From positions 99,219,470 to 99,283,469 of the forward strand of contig OW121848.1 in NCBI GenBank assembly GCA_933228895.1: DNA of 64,000 bases, in the 5' to 3' direction. Made by a program: the position numbers and the translations under genes. Position 1 is the first letter of the stretch. Every line of letters starts with the position of its first letter. The DNA comes from Platycnemis pennipes. Lineage: Eukaryota; Arthropoda; Insecta; Odonata; Platycnemididae. This document shows positions 37,641 to 49,278 of the stretch, piece after piece. The notes below the pieces were generated by a model. The model did no database searches. It had not been told where the DNA came from and was given only the letters and a program-made list of their open reading frames with translations.

Positions 37641-39300
37641 CCGACCATCTTCTATCTCGATGTCTTTAGCGCCACATTGCTTTCCCGTGAAATCGTCTCA
37701 TAATGATCTGTCATTACGGCCCATTATTTTGCAAAAAAAACGCCCCTTGCGATTCTAAAGGGTGGAGCAATGAGACGGAACCGAAAAAAGGCTAAGTTTG
37801 TTTTGCGTGCAAAAAATCAAGGAGGCGTGAAAGCGATTATTCAAATACTTTGAAGCGTTTCCGAATTATCCCTTCGATATACTAGGGGGAAAAGTGAGGC
37901 GGGTCTCGGAAAACAACATTTTTCCCCCGTCTCCCGAATGCGCACCGATATTTCTTCACCTGCCATTAATATAACAGCTCCAGTTCTATCAGATGATGAA
38001 TTATCTTCAGCTCATATTTTACGTTTCGACCCTATTTTCGGTTCACATGATACGAGGGAAAAAAACAGTAGTAACTACCATCAGCCCCAAACTTACTTTC
38101 ATCGCATTAAGTTCTCCATTTGGTCACTGAACACTGTCGATAAGTACAGATGGGGACTAAACGTATGTACCATAAACCTAACTATGCAATAATGGATACA
38201 ATCATCTCTTTCTTCTTTCAGCATCCTCGGCGAATGCTTAAACATGGACTGTGGGCATGTATACGGCATAACGAAAGTTCATGAAGCTCAAAGAAAAGGA
38301 AAAACCAGAATATATGTAAAAAGAATAATACCATTACATTTACAAATTATTGATTTCTTTCATCAAATCCCTTAGTTGTCTTATACTCCTGCGTAGAGCA
38401 AGAAGTTTTTAGCGTCGACAACTAAAAGTTATACGATTGTTCAAGACAAGCCGTTGTAAAAGATTGCCATATGGATGCCTATCACAAGAGCGTTAATTCT
38501 GTATTGTTTTGTGAAGTTAAATAAGTTTGATGGCATTTAACTAATTCCATCCTAGGATTAAATTGATTAACAAAGGAACCGCAAGCAAGAGTAAATCACT
38601 CCCCAATTATGGGAGATGATATGCATTCTGATTGGTCATACTTCTCAGAAAGGAGCATAGAAAAATAACATCGAATTGGGGTAATCCCTCTCAAACAAAA
38701 CAATAAGATTCTCAAACAGCAGATTCTATGGAAGCGCGGAAGATTCAAAGTGGGGATAAACGAAGAAGAAAACGTTGCATGTGACGCAAGCCCAATTCAT
38801 TACTTAAACTTTCAGAAGACAAATTTCGGTTTAATTACCGACTTATACTGTTTAACTTCTCGTCTTTACTCAAGAATTCTGAAGGAATTCGCATCAATGA
38901 TTTTATCCACAATTTAAACAGCTTTAAAAAGCATGATAATCTTCAAACAGTGAAGAAAAGGAAGGCATGACTTTAATCAAAAGTAAAAGAAAATTTGAAT
39001 AAGCTAATAATAAAACTATAAACACCGATTGCAATGCAAGAATATGTTAATCACAAAGAAATTAATCCCACTATAAGGACGTAGTACCGATATATAATTG
39101 AGCCAGTATATCTTATTGTGATCTCACTCGCCAATTGCCAGATTTTACTTGGCATCTTAATAAATACGGATGGAAATTATGTCAAAGTCGAATTGGACCT
39201 TTGGAAGCAACGTAGCATGACTACAAACCGAAATCATACAATCTTAACTCGACAGGAATCTCAACATTAATAACTAACTGCAAAAAGTCTACTCAGCAAA
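37641..39300. other. AT-rich non-coding stretch
   Basis: No gene or repeat was recognised. One 84-codon frame (37938-38192 plus) has no domain. Confidence 0.55.
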
Positions 39301-39880
39301 CTCATCCACCTTCCTCGAGCGCCCTCTTGGCATTGTGTGCAGGTGCGGCATCTGTCGCAACAACACGACGCGTAGACGTTCATAGATGCCACTATTTTTA
39401 GTCTCTTCCGCCTCTCCAGGTGGACGAGCGATTAGGACGATCTCTCGTCCCCCGCAAAGAACGACTCCTCACTCGTAAAATTTTTCCCTTCCCCCACCTC
39501 CCCTATCATCCCTCCTTACCCATCCTCTAGGGAGTTAATTCTCCACCCTCCCAACCTTCACATTTTTCGCGCACGATGCGATCCCCAAAGAGGAAGCGCG
39601 CGAAAAAGGAGTGAGATATTGGGAAGAGGATTCGGAGAGATGAGTAAGAAAGTTGAGGATGAGGACGCGGAGTGTGGAGTGCGGATGGGTTACAAGGGGC
39701 GTTGCGGAGGGAGAGAGAGAAAAGTATTCCATGTCACCCCCAGCAATGTTCCCATAGTTCCGCTCCTCGCTATCTCCACCGTCGATCTCTCTACTCCACT
39801 CTCCACCCCCTTGCATTCAGACCCGTCTCAAAGCAAAGGGCAGTGCGACATGACGATAAGCAGAAGGAGAGCCGAATGTT
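39301..39880. other. Mixed pyrimidine/purine island
   Basis: C/T-rich around 39300-39560, G/A-rich around 39600-39720, C/T-rich around 39730-39840. Frames on both strands up to 110 codons overlap one another. Confidence 0.55.
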
Positions 39881-40480
39881 TCCCCATCAACCCGGTCCAC
39901 GTTCATAATTTGGAAAGAGAGCGCGTATTCAAAGATTCTAAGGATCGATGATGTTGTGGATACGTTGATTATGACGATATGGTGATAGGACCGCTATCTC
40001 TGTATGGGCGAAAATTATCGTAGATACCACCATAACGATGCTAATTTTCGAAAACTAGCGTCGGTGTTGCAACGTGGGGGGCTCTTTCGAAGCTATATTA
40101 ACAATTATATCAAGCAGCTAAGTTGGCAATTATATCTAAAAATATAGACAACGATGTTGTTAAGAAATGTTATCTCTGTGAAGGCAGGCAGAGGACTTAA
40201 AATAGGGAAAAAAAACTGTTGGTAGGAAAAAGAAAAAGTAGATAGAAGTATCAGTATCGAAGGCAGGAGTCCCACGAACTGGTCAACATCGACGGAATAC
40301 TAATCATGATACAATGATGAAGACTACAATTATGGTCAACAAGACAGCATGCCAGCATATTCGACAGGGACTATAAAATCTATATGCATATTTTGTGTGT
40401 GGATAATAAATCACATTGTATGTACTACGAACATCGAGAGTCCATAAAGAAGATTGAGTATCGCACAGCACACTTTGCCT
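39881..40480. other. AT-rich non-coding stretch
   Basis: Nothing was recognised. Confidence 0.5.
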
Positions 40481-41060
40481 TCCATCGCCAATCCTTCTAC
40501 CTCAAATACTTCCTTTCCATGACAGTCCCACTGTCCTCCCGATACAACAGATCCTACCATCAACACCCTTCCATCATTTCCCTCTCCCCTCACCATTTTG
40601 CCCCCACCCACCGACATCAGACACAAACTTGCGCCCAAGCCACCTCGCTAGCTCACGCACACACGCAGCCCAGATCTCTTTCAGCGGCTATCAGCGCGGC
40701 AGCGTCAAATCTTGTGTTCGAAATTCAATTAAAGTTCAGACCACCCCCTACTCTCGCACTCCCAGACCTTCCTCCCACCCAAAAATTCCTATCTACCCTT
40801 CTTCCCTCACCACTTCGACGTCTCGGCCCCACAACCCCTCCGAACCGTCCTGGACGTCCCTCTACCACCCGACTCATCTTTACATTCCTCCGTCTCTCTA
40901 CACGTTTCTAGCCAACGGCTTCACCCACCCGCTTACCCGCCCCATCAACAATATCTTAATAAAATCCTTGAGATCCACTTCAGGAGTTCCTTCATCTCGA
41001 TTGCTTGTATTTCCTTTCCTTCCAGCCCCCATTTGCAAGCCCTCGCCTTAAACGTGTCTT
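40481..41060. other. C/T-rich island
   Basis: Pyrimidine-rich plus strand with CCCACC and CCTCCG blocks. Frames of 175 (40384-40911) and 140 codons (40629-41051) lie on the same strand in different phases and are rich in proline, serine and threonine, so both are doubtful. Confidence 0.55.
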
Positions 41061-41194
41061 CGCCCTTAAGGATCGCGCGTCGTTTTTATCGGGAGACGTT
41101 TTGCTGTCTCCTTGAAATTCCCCGCGATATTTTCTCCCAGACCCACTCGATTGCGAGAATTTCTACCGCTCCACCAGTTTCCAAAATTTCGAAC

Positions 41195-41352
41195 GGGTAC
41201 AGTCCTCTCGGAATTTTGTCATTCACTTATTGTATATTTGCAAAAAATTACAGGGTATTTTTATCCTTTTGTCAAGCTTTGGCGCCCCTCTCAGCTCGGC
41301 GCCCCAAGCGATCGCTTGTGTCTCTTCGGCCTAGAACCGGCCCTGGGTACAG
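41195..41352. mobile_element. Possible small hAT-related insertion flanked by 8-bp direct repeats
   Basis: GGGTACAG occurs at 41195-41202 and again at 41345-41352, flanking a 142-bp segment that is GC-rich at its right end. That end, CTAGAACCGGCCCTG (41331-41345), is the reverse complement of a hAT-like terminus starting CAGGGCCGGTTCTAG. The left end does not give a matching inverted repeat, so the element could be truncated or the direct repeats coincidental. Confidence 0.35.
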
Positions 41353-41389
41353 AACAGCTATCGTAAGTAGTTCATCAGTTCCAAACTGT

Positions 41390-41541
41390 TTACCGCTATT
41401 TCGTTTCCGTTTTATAGAAGCATTCCAATTAACTCTTTACCGCTATTTCGCGTTCGGTAAGATAAACATTCCAATGCAGTGTGCAAAAATGTTCACCGCT
41501 ATTTCGTTCGGTTAAAGAAACATTCCAATACCGTGTGCAAG
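41390..41541. repeat. Degenerate tandem repeat of about 50 bp, three units
   Basis: Units begin at 41390, 41437 and 41492. Each opens with TTACCGCTATTTCG or TTCACCGCTATTTCG, continues through a variable segment, then ACATTCCAAT or GCATTCCAAT. Units 2 and 3 also share GTGTGCAA. Spacings are 47 and 55 bp. Confidence 0.75.
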
Positions 41542-42240
41542 TAATGAGATAAGAATTCTTCGCAGTGACGATCAGAACAAATTAGGGAACCGATAGCTGG
41601 CAAAATCAAAAAAGAGGGAATGAACGGTCAAAAATATTGACTAACACTTGACCAGTACTATGACACGTAACTTAGTTGTTTCTGGTTTGATTTATGGCTG
41701 AAGTAGATAAAATGAGTGATTTATTTGGTACATAAATTCATCATTCAAAACAAAAAGCTGCAGCGTATGAAATTAAGAGTTGCTGGAAACAACATCGTAT
41801 TTAATTAAAATTCCAAATGAAATGTCAGTGAGATGCATGCGTGCGCTATCCGCCGTCTATATCCGACGAATAGCAGCGGCACATGAGACCCATATGCCCA
41901 AATTCTAAACCACATTTCCAAACTATGGGAAGCTATTGATCAGAGCTTCGCAGTTCTGAAGATATATGTCACATCTCATTTTCATGAAATTCAGCAGCAG
42001 CACATTTATTACCCACCATCGGTAGTAGTACCACCAGTGAAAATAATGCCGATTGCAGATTTAGATTAAATTAATGAGCATTGCATTATAAAAAAGTTTT
42101 AGAAAGTCTATGAGAAATTCTCTTTCCATAACATTTAAACTCCCCAACACTTATGGCAAATATGGAGTTGGCAGTATGCCAAGCAATGCAAAATTTGCAT
42201 TCTAAATTTGGGAATTTTTTCAATTTTGTTGCAGTGATCT
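41542..42240. other. AT-rich non-coding stretch
   Basis: Nothing was recognised. Confidence 0.5.
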
Positions 42241-42520
42241 TTCTTCTTTCAACACGTTCTCTTCTACGACAACATTGTGTTTGATCTCTACATACCGCAT
42301 TCGAGGATCAGCGATTCCATTCGCATCCGATGCCACGGGCACACATTTCTACGGTTCCCCCATTCCAACTTATTCCTTTCTCAATTTCCATTTTCGATTC
42401 TCCTCATCCTCTAACCCTTCCCATCGATCCGTCTATTGATATTTTTAATGAAACCGCTCTTATACCGCCACCACAAACTCCGTCCTCGTTCCCTCCTTAT
42501 CACACGCCCTTGTTCCTCAA
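42241..42520. other. C/T-rich patch
   Basis: A moderately pyrimidine-rich segment. The 90-codon frame (42330-42602 plus) lacks a domain. Confidence 0.45.
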
Positions 42521-43450
42521 ATATTACATAAATATGTGTCTTAAAATTTGGGCGCGGTGTAGTTTGTTAATCATTTTCATAGCTTTGAATGAAGATTTTT
42601 AAAGGCAACGGATGAAGAATTTATTTTAGGGAATGGATTTTGAGAGTGAGTAGGATTTATTACACAAACGGTGTAAATTGGTTGAGCTATAAGTAAAAAT
42701 TTTACATTGAAAAAAGTATTATTTTGCAAAAATAATATTGCAATATGCGAGAAAAAGTGCCACGCGTCTGAAAAATGGGATCGGTTAGGAAACTTGGGAG
42801 ACCAAAAGGTTACACATCAAATTAAAGATACTGGATAAATTTGAGTGACACCAGTTAAGGGCTGACACTGCAGGCATACTATTTCTATCTCCATATTACT
42901 TCAGTAGGACGGACAGAAACCGCAATGTGAGAGAGGTCCACAAACATACTGAAATACTCGATACTTATAAACAACGCAACAAATAGTCAATACTAATAAA
43001 AAAACTGTTGTTAATTTGCCTTGTTGTTAATTTTTTTCCCTACACTCAATCGAACTTAAATTACATGGCTGTTAATCTTTCACCCCCGTGCTACATCACT
43101 GGATATAACTATGATATCCCCAAATAGATACCACCTAGAGTTAAAATGTTTCACAATAATTGATCATTTGATAAAAATTAACTCCAGGATATCCTCCTGT
43201 AAGCAAAAATAAATAATTCAATTTTTTACTCCAAACACAATAATTGCGTGTATATTTTTCTTAATTTAGATCACGGTTTTGATAGATTCACGGTTGTGCG
43301 TATAGCCAAAGTTTCATTGGCTCATCAAAATTACTGGTAGTCTTTCATGATGCGACTAGTATGCCATGGAACTTATACAACCACAAGCATTCAAGTACAT
43401 CGTCATTTCATTACAGAGAAATGATTCCTATGTAAGCTGACGATGTTTCG
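42521..43450. other. AT-rich non-coding stretch
   Basis: Nothing was recognised. Confidence 0.55.
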
Positions 43451-44260
43451 ACTGTGATCAATCAATGTTTGGCCGTCCCCAACTTGGCGAGAGTAAACGC
43501 AATTGATCCTAAAGCCCCGAACAACTTCCCACACCTCGCCACCTATCCTTTATCCTGTCCACAATCTTCCAACTTCGAGCGTTTAGCGCCCACAGTACCT
43601 CCCGTTGGGAGGCAGAGCTGTGAGATGTATCCCCCGTATCGACCACTCATATCTCTTCTCTCTCCGTTCTCCCTCAATCTCCCACACGATACCTTACGCC
43701 CCTTTTCCACATAACACTCGCGTGCTTCATTTCGCTGCGTCCATGAGTTCCAGTCCATCACTACAACCCTTCAACAATCCATCTCCACCTTCATTCTTCC
43801 CGTGCCGCCATGGAACAGTGCCTTGCTAGTGGCCCCTACCCTAATATGCCCTCCCCTTCGGGAACCCTCCCGTGCATCCTCGTCCAAGGACCGAACAATG
43901 GTCCATCCCATTCTCCTAGCATGTTTCCTCCTTCGCTCTCCTCCCCGTCTCGCATCCCCTTACGTACCATACCCCGCCCTGTCGTCCCCTCTCTCTCGCT
44001 TTCTTCCGAAAAATCCTCACGCTCCGAGTGGTTACTACCCTCAACAATTTTCCATTTACGACAGTCACCCGCATGTGGGGAATTTCATTCCCACAACTCC
44101 CGGCCGTTGGTCGAAAGCCCCCTTCTCCAATCCGACGGATGAGTGGGCACTCCATCGCATTTACACGCGTACGCTGGAGCTCTCAAAAATTCGAATGGTA
44201 ACGCAGGGAGGTAAATGTATGTGTGGGACGGGCCGTTATCCCCAACTCGCACTTATCGAC
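43451..44260. other. C/T-rich island
   Basis: Pyrimidine-rich with CCGTCTCGC-type CpG content. The longest frame (43802-44302 plus, 166 codons) becomes less biased after codon 100 and reads through the island's end without a stop. However, a second plus frame (43810-44142) and a minus frame (43916-44155) are open across the same bases, and I see no domain. Weak candidate only. Confidence 0.5.
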
Positions 44261-45087
44261 GAGGGCTTCAACATGCGAGTCAATATCATTCGCAAAGTGT
44301 GAGGAAAAGAGGCCGCAACACTAATTTTTACAGTCTATGACATGCCTTACACGAATTTCTCGTCGTAAGTGGTATCATAACACCGCATCCGCAAAAAATA
44401 CAATCATATCACACGTATTTGAAGCTTGACAAAACATACAATTCCAAGTGCGGTCTTGCACGCACACGCATCGCTGCTCTCAGCAATACCTCATCACTTC
44501 ATCAAAACCGAATTAATCATAAGAGAAACGTTATAATTTAAAATTAATAGTTAAAGAATTAGGTTTGATGATTTTAAATGATTTATTACTAGAGATCTCA
44601 TCGAAAGGGTTGGCTTAAAGGCAATTTAAATGACAGCAATTCAACTAAGGAAAGTGATATTCATATTACCTGAGGATATTCATTCCCAGTTTCAGAAAAC
44701 ACATAATAAGACACATAATATCTTTTAATAGGAGTACTAATAACGAAAAATCGTCTTGAATGAAATTACGAAAGATGATGACGATATCAAACTCATTGGG
44801 AAAAGTTTTTTCCTGCATTAAAGATGATCACTTTGCATTTTAACGTTGGGAATAAAGTGGTTGCTACCATATGCATGCAGTTTTTCCTAACGCTAATATG
44901 GTGGTGAAGGCATATGCCATCCATATCTTACATCAGTCAGTATCATAATAAGCACTAAAGATACTTGCTTGTTACGTAATAGATCACGGCAAATGGAGTT
45001 AGAATGGACGCCGCGTTTCACAGTAGGTCTTCGAAAAGCAATACATCAATAATTAGAAAATGAACAAGGAAAAGCATACACGACATT
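44261..45087. other. AT-rich non-coding stretch
   Basis: Nothing was recognised upstream of the palindrome at 45088. Confidence 0.5.
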
Positions 45088-45116
45088 AAGAAGTGTAGCC
45101 AATGGCTACACTTCTT
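45088..45116. repeat. 29-nt near-perfect palindrome
   Basis: The arms AAGAAGTGTAGCCA and its reverse complement are 14 bp each and flank a single central base. The loop is too short for a microRNA-type hairpin. It could form a cruciform or bind a dimeric protein, or be a microinversion scar. Confidence 0.8.
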
Positions 45117-47850
45117 TCATTCAAAAGAACATGAATTGTTTCAGATAATAGGAAGAAAGACCCCGTACCTACTCAAAGGAAAACATATTTCGAATACGAA
45201 ATATTATCTAAGAGCTTATCATATCGATCTTAGTTTTGGAAATACACGAAATAAACTTTATTGTGATATGAATGCATTTAAGGTGGCGATAAATAATTCA
45301 TAGATACATTATTACAATAATTGAGCTGATAAACCTCACCGAAATATCGAGAATGCCATTTTAAAGCAAATACAAAAGTATATGGCATTTCGAAACGAGA
45401 GAGAAACCGAAAATCACACCGATAGTGATTCAGTGATTGATTAGGAAGCGATTTATTCGCTCAACAATAACGCAAGAAACTGAATTAAAGCCCTCTGTAG
45501 GTCTATTTTTGAACTCAAGTTTATGGGTTTTTCACAAAACTCGAGGGACGACGCACATTAAATTACTAATTGTTTTTCCGAATCCAGAAACTGCGGGAAA
45601 ACGTGTTAAACCTATCTGATATATATTTTTTAAAGCCGCGCCGAATCACTGAAAAGGGTCACGCATCGCTATCGCAGATAAGAGTGGTCAAGACACCTGG
45701 ACCGAACACATAAGCGTGCCCATAAAACAGTTAGATACAATGCGTTCGCTTCGAGTTCGAACGAATGAAACCCTATAAAACATATCTCAGTGAGAAAAGG
45801 AAGAAGGTTAGCAATAAGACTGGAGAAAGAAAGAAGAGAGGAGGGAGAGAGGCAGTGATTTTGGGGGCGGAGATAAATCTCCGATTACCCCAAATTATAC
45901 TTCTCTCTCATCTGATTCCACCCCATTATATTCACGGAACGAAAAAATAAAAGCAAACAAAAATAAGTGCCGACGCAAACTAACTCTTTTCCCCGACTCT
46001 TTACGCGATAAAATTAATGGATACCAGAGCGAAGGAAATAATGATCATAATAATAATAAAACATAGCCACGGTAACGAAAGTTCAGGAAGGATTAGATAC
46101 TGTGGCTTAAGATTCGTCATCATTGGGGAAAAAAGTCATGAGGAGCTCGAAAACTTCTCTCTCGCCCTATCTCTCTCAATATATCTCCTTTTATCCAATA
46201 ACTATTAAGCATACGTTTAAACTTGGCCATTTCAGAAATATGAGACCACTCACGAAAGTAATTAGAGATACTATACGTACTATACTATACAATTATCGAG
46301 AGATGTAGCCATTAATCGGGCTACCTGCTGGACCCTTGCACGTCATGTACTCCCCATATCTCCCTCAACAAAAGTTAAAAAACAAGCAAAGGGTGGTATA
46401 ATGAATTATGTGCTGACTTAAATTATGCAATTTTTTAGAAGAGTGTAAATAGGGACAGAAACCGGACATCTGTGAAAACAGAGGGTGAGAATGGCCAGGA
46501 ATTCTTAAATGCCATTTTCGTCAAAGCATTGGATTTTAGAGATGTGAGTGATGTGAATCGACGTTAGATAAGTTTAAGGACAAAAAAGATGAAAAATTAG
46601 GAACCTGAGTATGAAATATACGGAATATTTCGGTGTGTAGCGAAATGACCCATCGTTTGGGCAAAACTAGAAAATAATCAGCATTGCAAACAGTATAAGA
46701 TCAAGGAAACACTAAAAAACTGAAGGGACTCCGCTTGCATTAGTATCTATAATATTAGGAATTCCTACGTTTGAGAAATTCTTCCTTTGTGCTGAGAGGA
46801 ATTTTAAAAGCATACATTTCACGATGGACCAAATTCATTAACAAAGTTGGAGCAAAAAGAAGACTTCCACTATCATTCTTCGCCCACTTTTAACTATCAT
46901 GTCCATTTAATATGTAATATATGTTATTATTGAAATGCAATTCGTACCTATGACAATGATCATTGATAGTTCAGGGATCGCTAAAACTTCTGAGATATTC
47001 TCCACATCATTTGAGATACCCCTGTATCCACTACCATTGACGATTGATGATAAAATGCCGTTCATAATGAGGTAGAAAAGTTTTCCAATATACGATTGAC
47101 TGAAACAGGTTCCAAAGTAGAACAAAAAAACACTTTTCGCAATGAATGGAGTTTCCTACCATAAGCTTCTATTATGACATGAAACTGCTTGAACACCGGA
47201 TAAACACTTGAACGAAGCAACGCACGTGGTGAACACCGGAAGAGCCATGAAAAGTTCTATTATTATGGAGTTAGGAATCACTCATACAAGTTAGGCATTC
47301 AACATTTAAATTATCAGTCATACTATAATAATGAGCTGATATTAAATTGAGGATACGAATACTATAAAAGCCTTATATCAATAGGGAAGAGATAAAATTC
47401 ACTGATGAGAATTATTTTTAAAAGCTTCAAAGACCAAAATAATTTACTGTGAAATGTCGTCGTCATCCAATAAGTATGAAGATAGCTAAGAAATAATATA
47501 GTTCAAATAGTGAATCAGTCGCAGTCACAACTGGGCCTACCTCATCATACAGTGGATATTACAAGTTGATGGACATCAGCGCAGGGAAAGGAACGGGTCA
47601 CTATTTCAGCCTGTGTGAATTTCAAATACTATGTTGCCTAGTAGAGGTTGACCTCAGTCCTCACTGATCGAACCGACATCAAAGCTAATCACCTTGAAAG
47701 TATGGTAGATATGGCTTGGACGGTTACTTTAGATTCGTATGCGGTTTGGAAGGACAAGAGGATGAATGAGCAAGGTTAAATCTTAGTGCAAGATGAAGTA
47801 GCGCACGTAGGGAAAAATGGAGAGTATTTTGTGCTATTGCCAAGCTTGGC
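45117..47850. other. AT-rich non-coding stretch
   Basis: A small G/A-rich patch lies at about 45780-45875. Otherwise no gene, RNA or repeat was recognised in 2.7 kb. Confidence 0.5.
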
Positions 47851-48640
47851 TTCTGCAGACGGCTTCTTCCCAATCCAATCTCAGCATCCCATTCACTCTA
47901 AAACGCTTCTCGTCCCCCAGCACCTACTTCCTCACATCCCCCCCACTCTCTTCCCCGCCCACCGAGGAAGCTCTTCCCCACGCCTTTACCGTTTCTCCGT
48001 GGAAAGAGATTTTTAATTTCCCAAACGCCCGTTTTTAATCGGCCCTCTTTTTTTTACAAAATTCATTTTTATTGCATGGGTGTGTCTCTCCCACCTCCGT
48101 CTCCTCCCACGAGGACCCCCCCCCCTTCCACTTTCGAAGCCACCACCATTTCCCTTATCTGATCTCTTGGGGAAAAAAAAGACCGCCCAGACCACCCTCG
48201 GCCACATTTTTAATTCATATTAATAATTACTGTTTATTTTAAGGAATGCCTCCTATCCTCGCACACCCACCGCATCTCCGAAACATTCCCTTTTCCGACC
48301 TCCCCTCACATCAGACTTTTTCCAGCACGATGAAAGAAAAAAAATAAACGACCCCAAAAACGTTTGCCTCCCCTCGCCCGTGCCCGAATAATTCTAACCT
48401 CCTCCCCCCCCTAACTCCTCCGCCCGCTTTCCCAAACCCACACCTCGCCCACCTTCTCATTAACGCCCTTTTATGAATGTATTATTTTTTTCCCTCCCTA
48501 ATCTGAATATCCACTACCTACTCGGCGTCATTTCCACCGCCATTGCGCCTTCCTTGCCATTTGTTCGCCGCATTCTCCTCGACTCGCTCCTTCCTTTCTC
48601 GCGGGCGATAGGTACATTCCGGTGGGCGCTCATTCCGGTT
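47851..48640. other. C/T-rich island
   Basis: Pyrimidine-rich plus strand, with long C runs near 48115-48126 and 48403-48411. Only short frames under 80 codons. Confidence 0.6.
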
Positions 48641-49119
48641 CCGCACGGGTCGCTTCTCATTTGTGTTTTTTTTTCTTAAAAGTCTTCCGCTGCGAGGACC
48701 CCTCGGGGTTTAATCCTCTCCTACCCAAGCACCGGAATCGAATCGGACCGACGCGTGCTGCAGCAACGTCAACTGCGGTGCGGGAACGCGGAGTCAAACC
48801 GCGCACTAAAAATACATAAGTATGCCATTCCTTGAACATTAGCTTTACATCTATATCACAATGATTTTGATGTCACATGAACCCACATGTAATATGTTTC
48901 CATAAAGTATTAGCATAGCATTAGCACCTTTTTAGTTGCAGGTAAGAGTGCATGTAGAGTAATCATTCAACTTCTGCCACAATCCTTGGTGCTTGATCGA
49001 AGGGTATTACGTAGATGTAGATGAGCCATTTAAGTTGTAGTAGATCAAGGCTTCATGTTGCTCCAACTCCTAAACTCATATCGCACCATCTAAACCCAAA
49101 GGTGGCAAATGAGTAGTGA
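48641..49119. other. Unremarkable non-coding stretch
   Basis: A GC-rich piece around 48690-48810 includes GCGGAGTCAAACCGCGC, loosely tRNA-like but without a partner box. Nothing else. Confidence 0.45.
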
Positions 49120-49278
49120 AATTCGAAAGAAAACTGGAGTTTTTTATTGCTTTAAGCTGTAGCATTTTAAAAGTGGTCAATCTAATCGGCCATATCTTGA
49201 GACATGATGGCCTGATGAATACAATTATCGAGGTGAATTATTCAAGTGAAGGGTAACCAGACAGGCAAAAGCAGGCCA
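49120..49278 (+). mobile_element. Non-LTR retrotransposon fragment (copy 4), left part, interrupted
   Basis: A single frame reads KLEFFIALSCSILKVV and then NLIGHILRHDGLMNTIIE (49179-49232), the same block as copy 3, continuing to the family's GK.RP motif in another frame near 49263-49278. The block that should follow within about 15 bases resumes only at about 50314, on the far side of an RT-RNase H element. Confidence 0.8.

Noticed and set aside
43802..44302. 166-codon plus-strand frame with a less biased C-terminal half
   Set aside because: Another plus frame and a minus frame are open over the same bases, and no domain was recognised. Transcript evidence would be needed to revive it.
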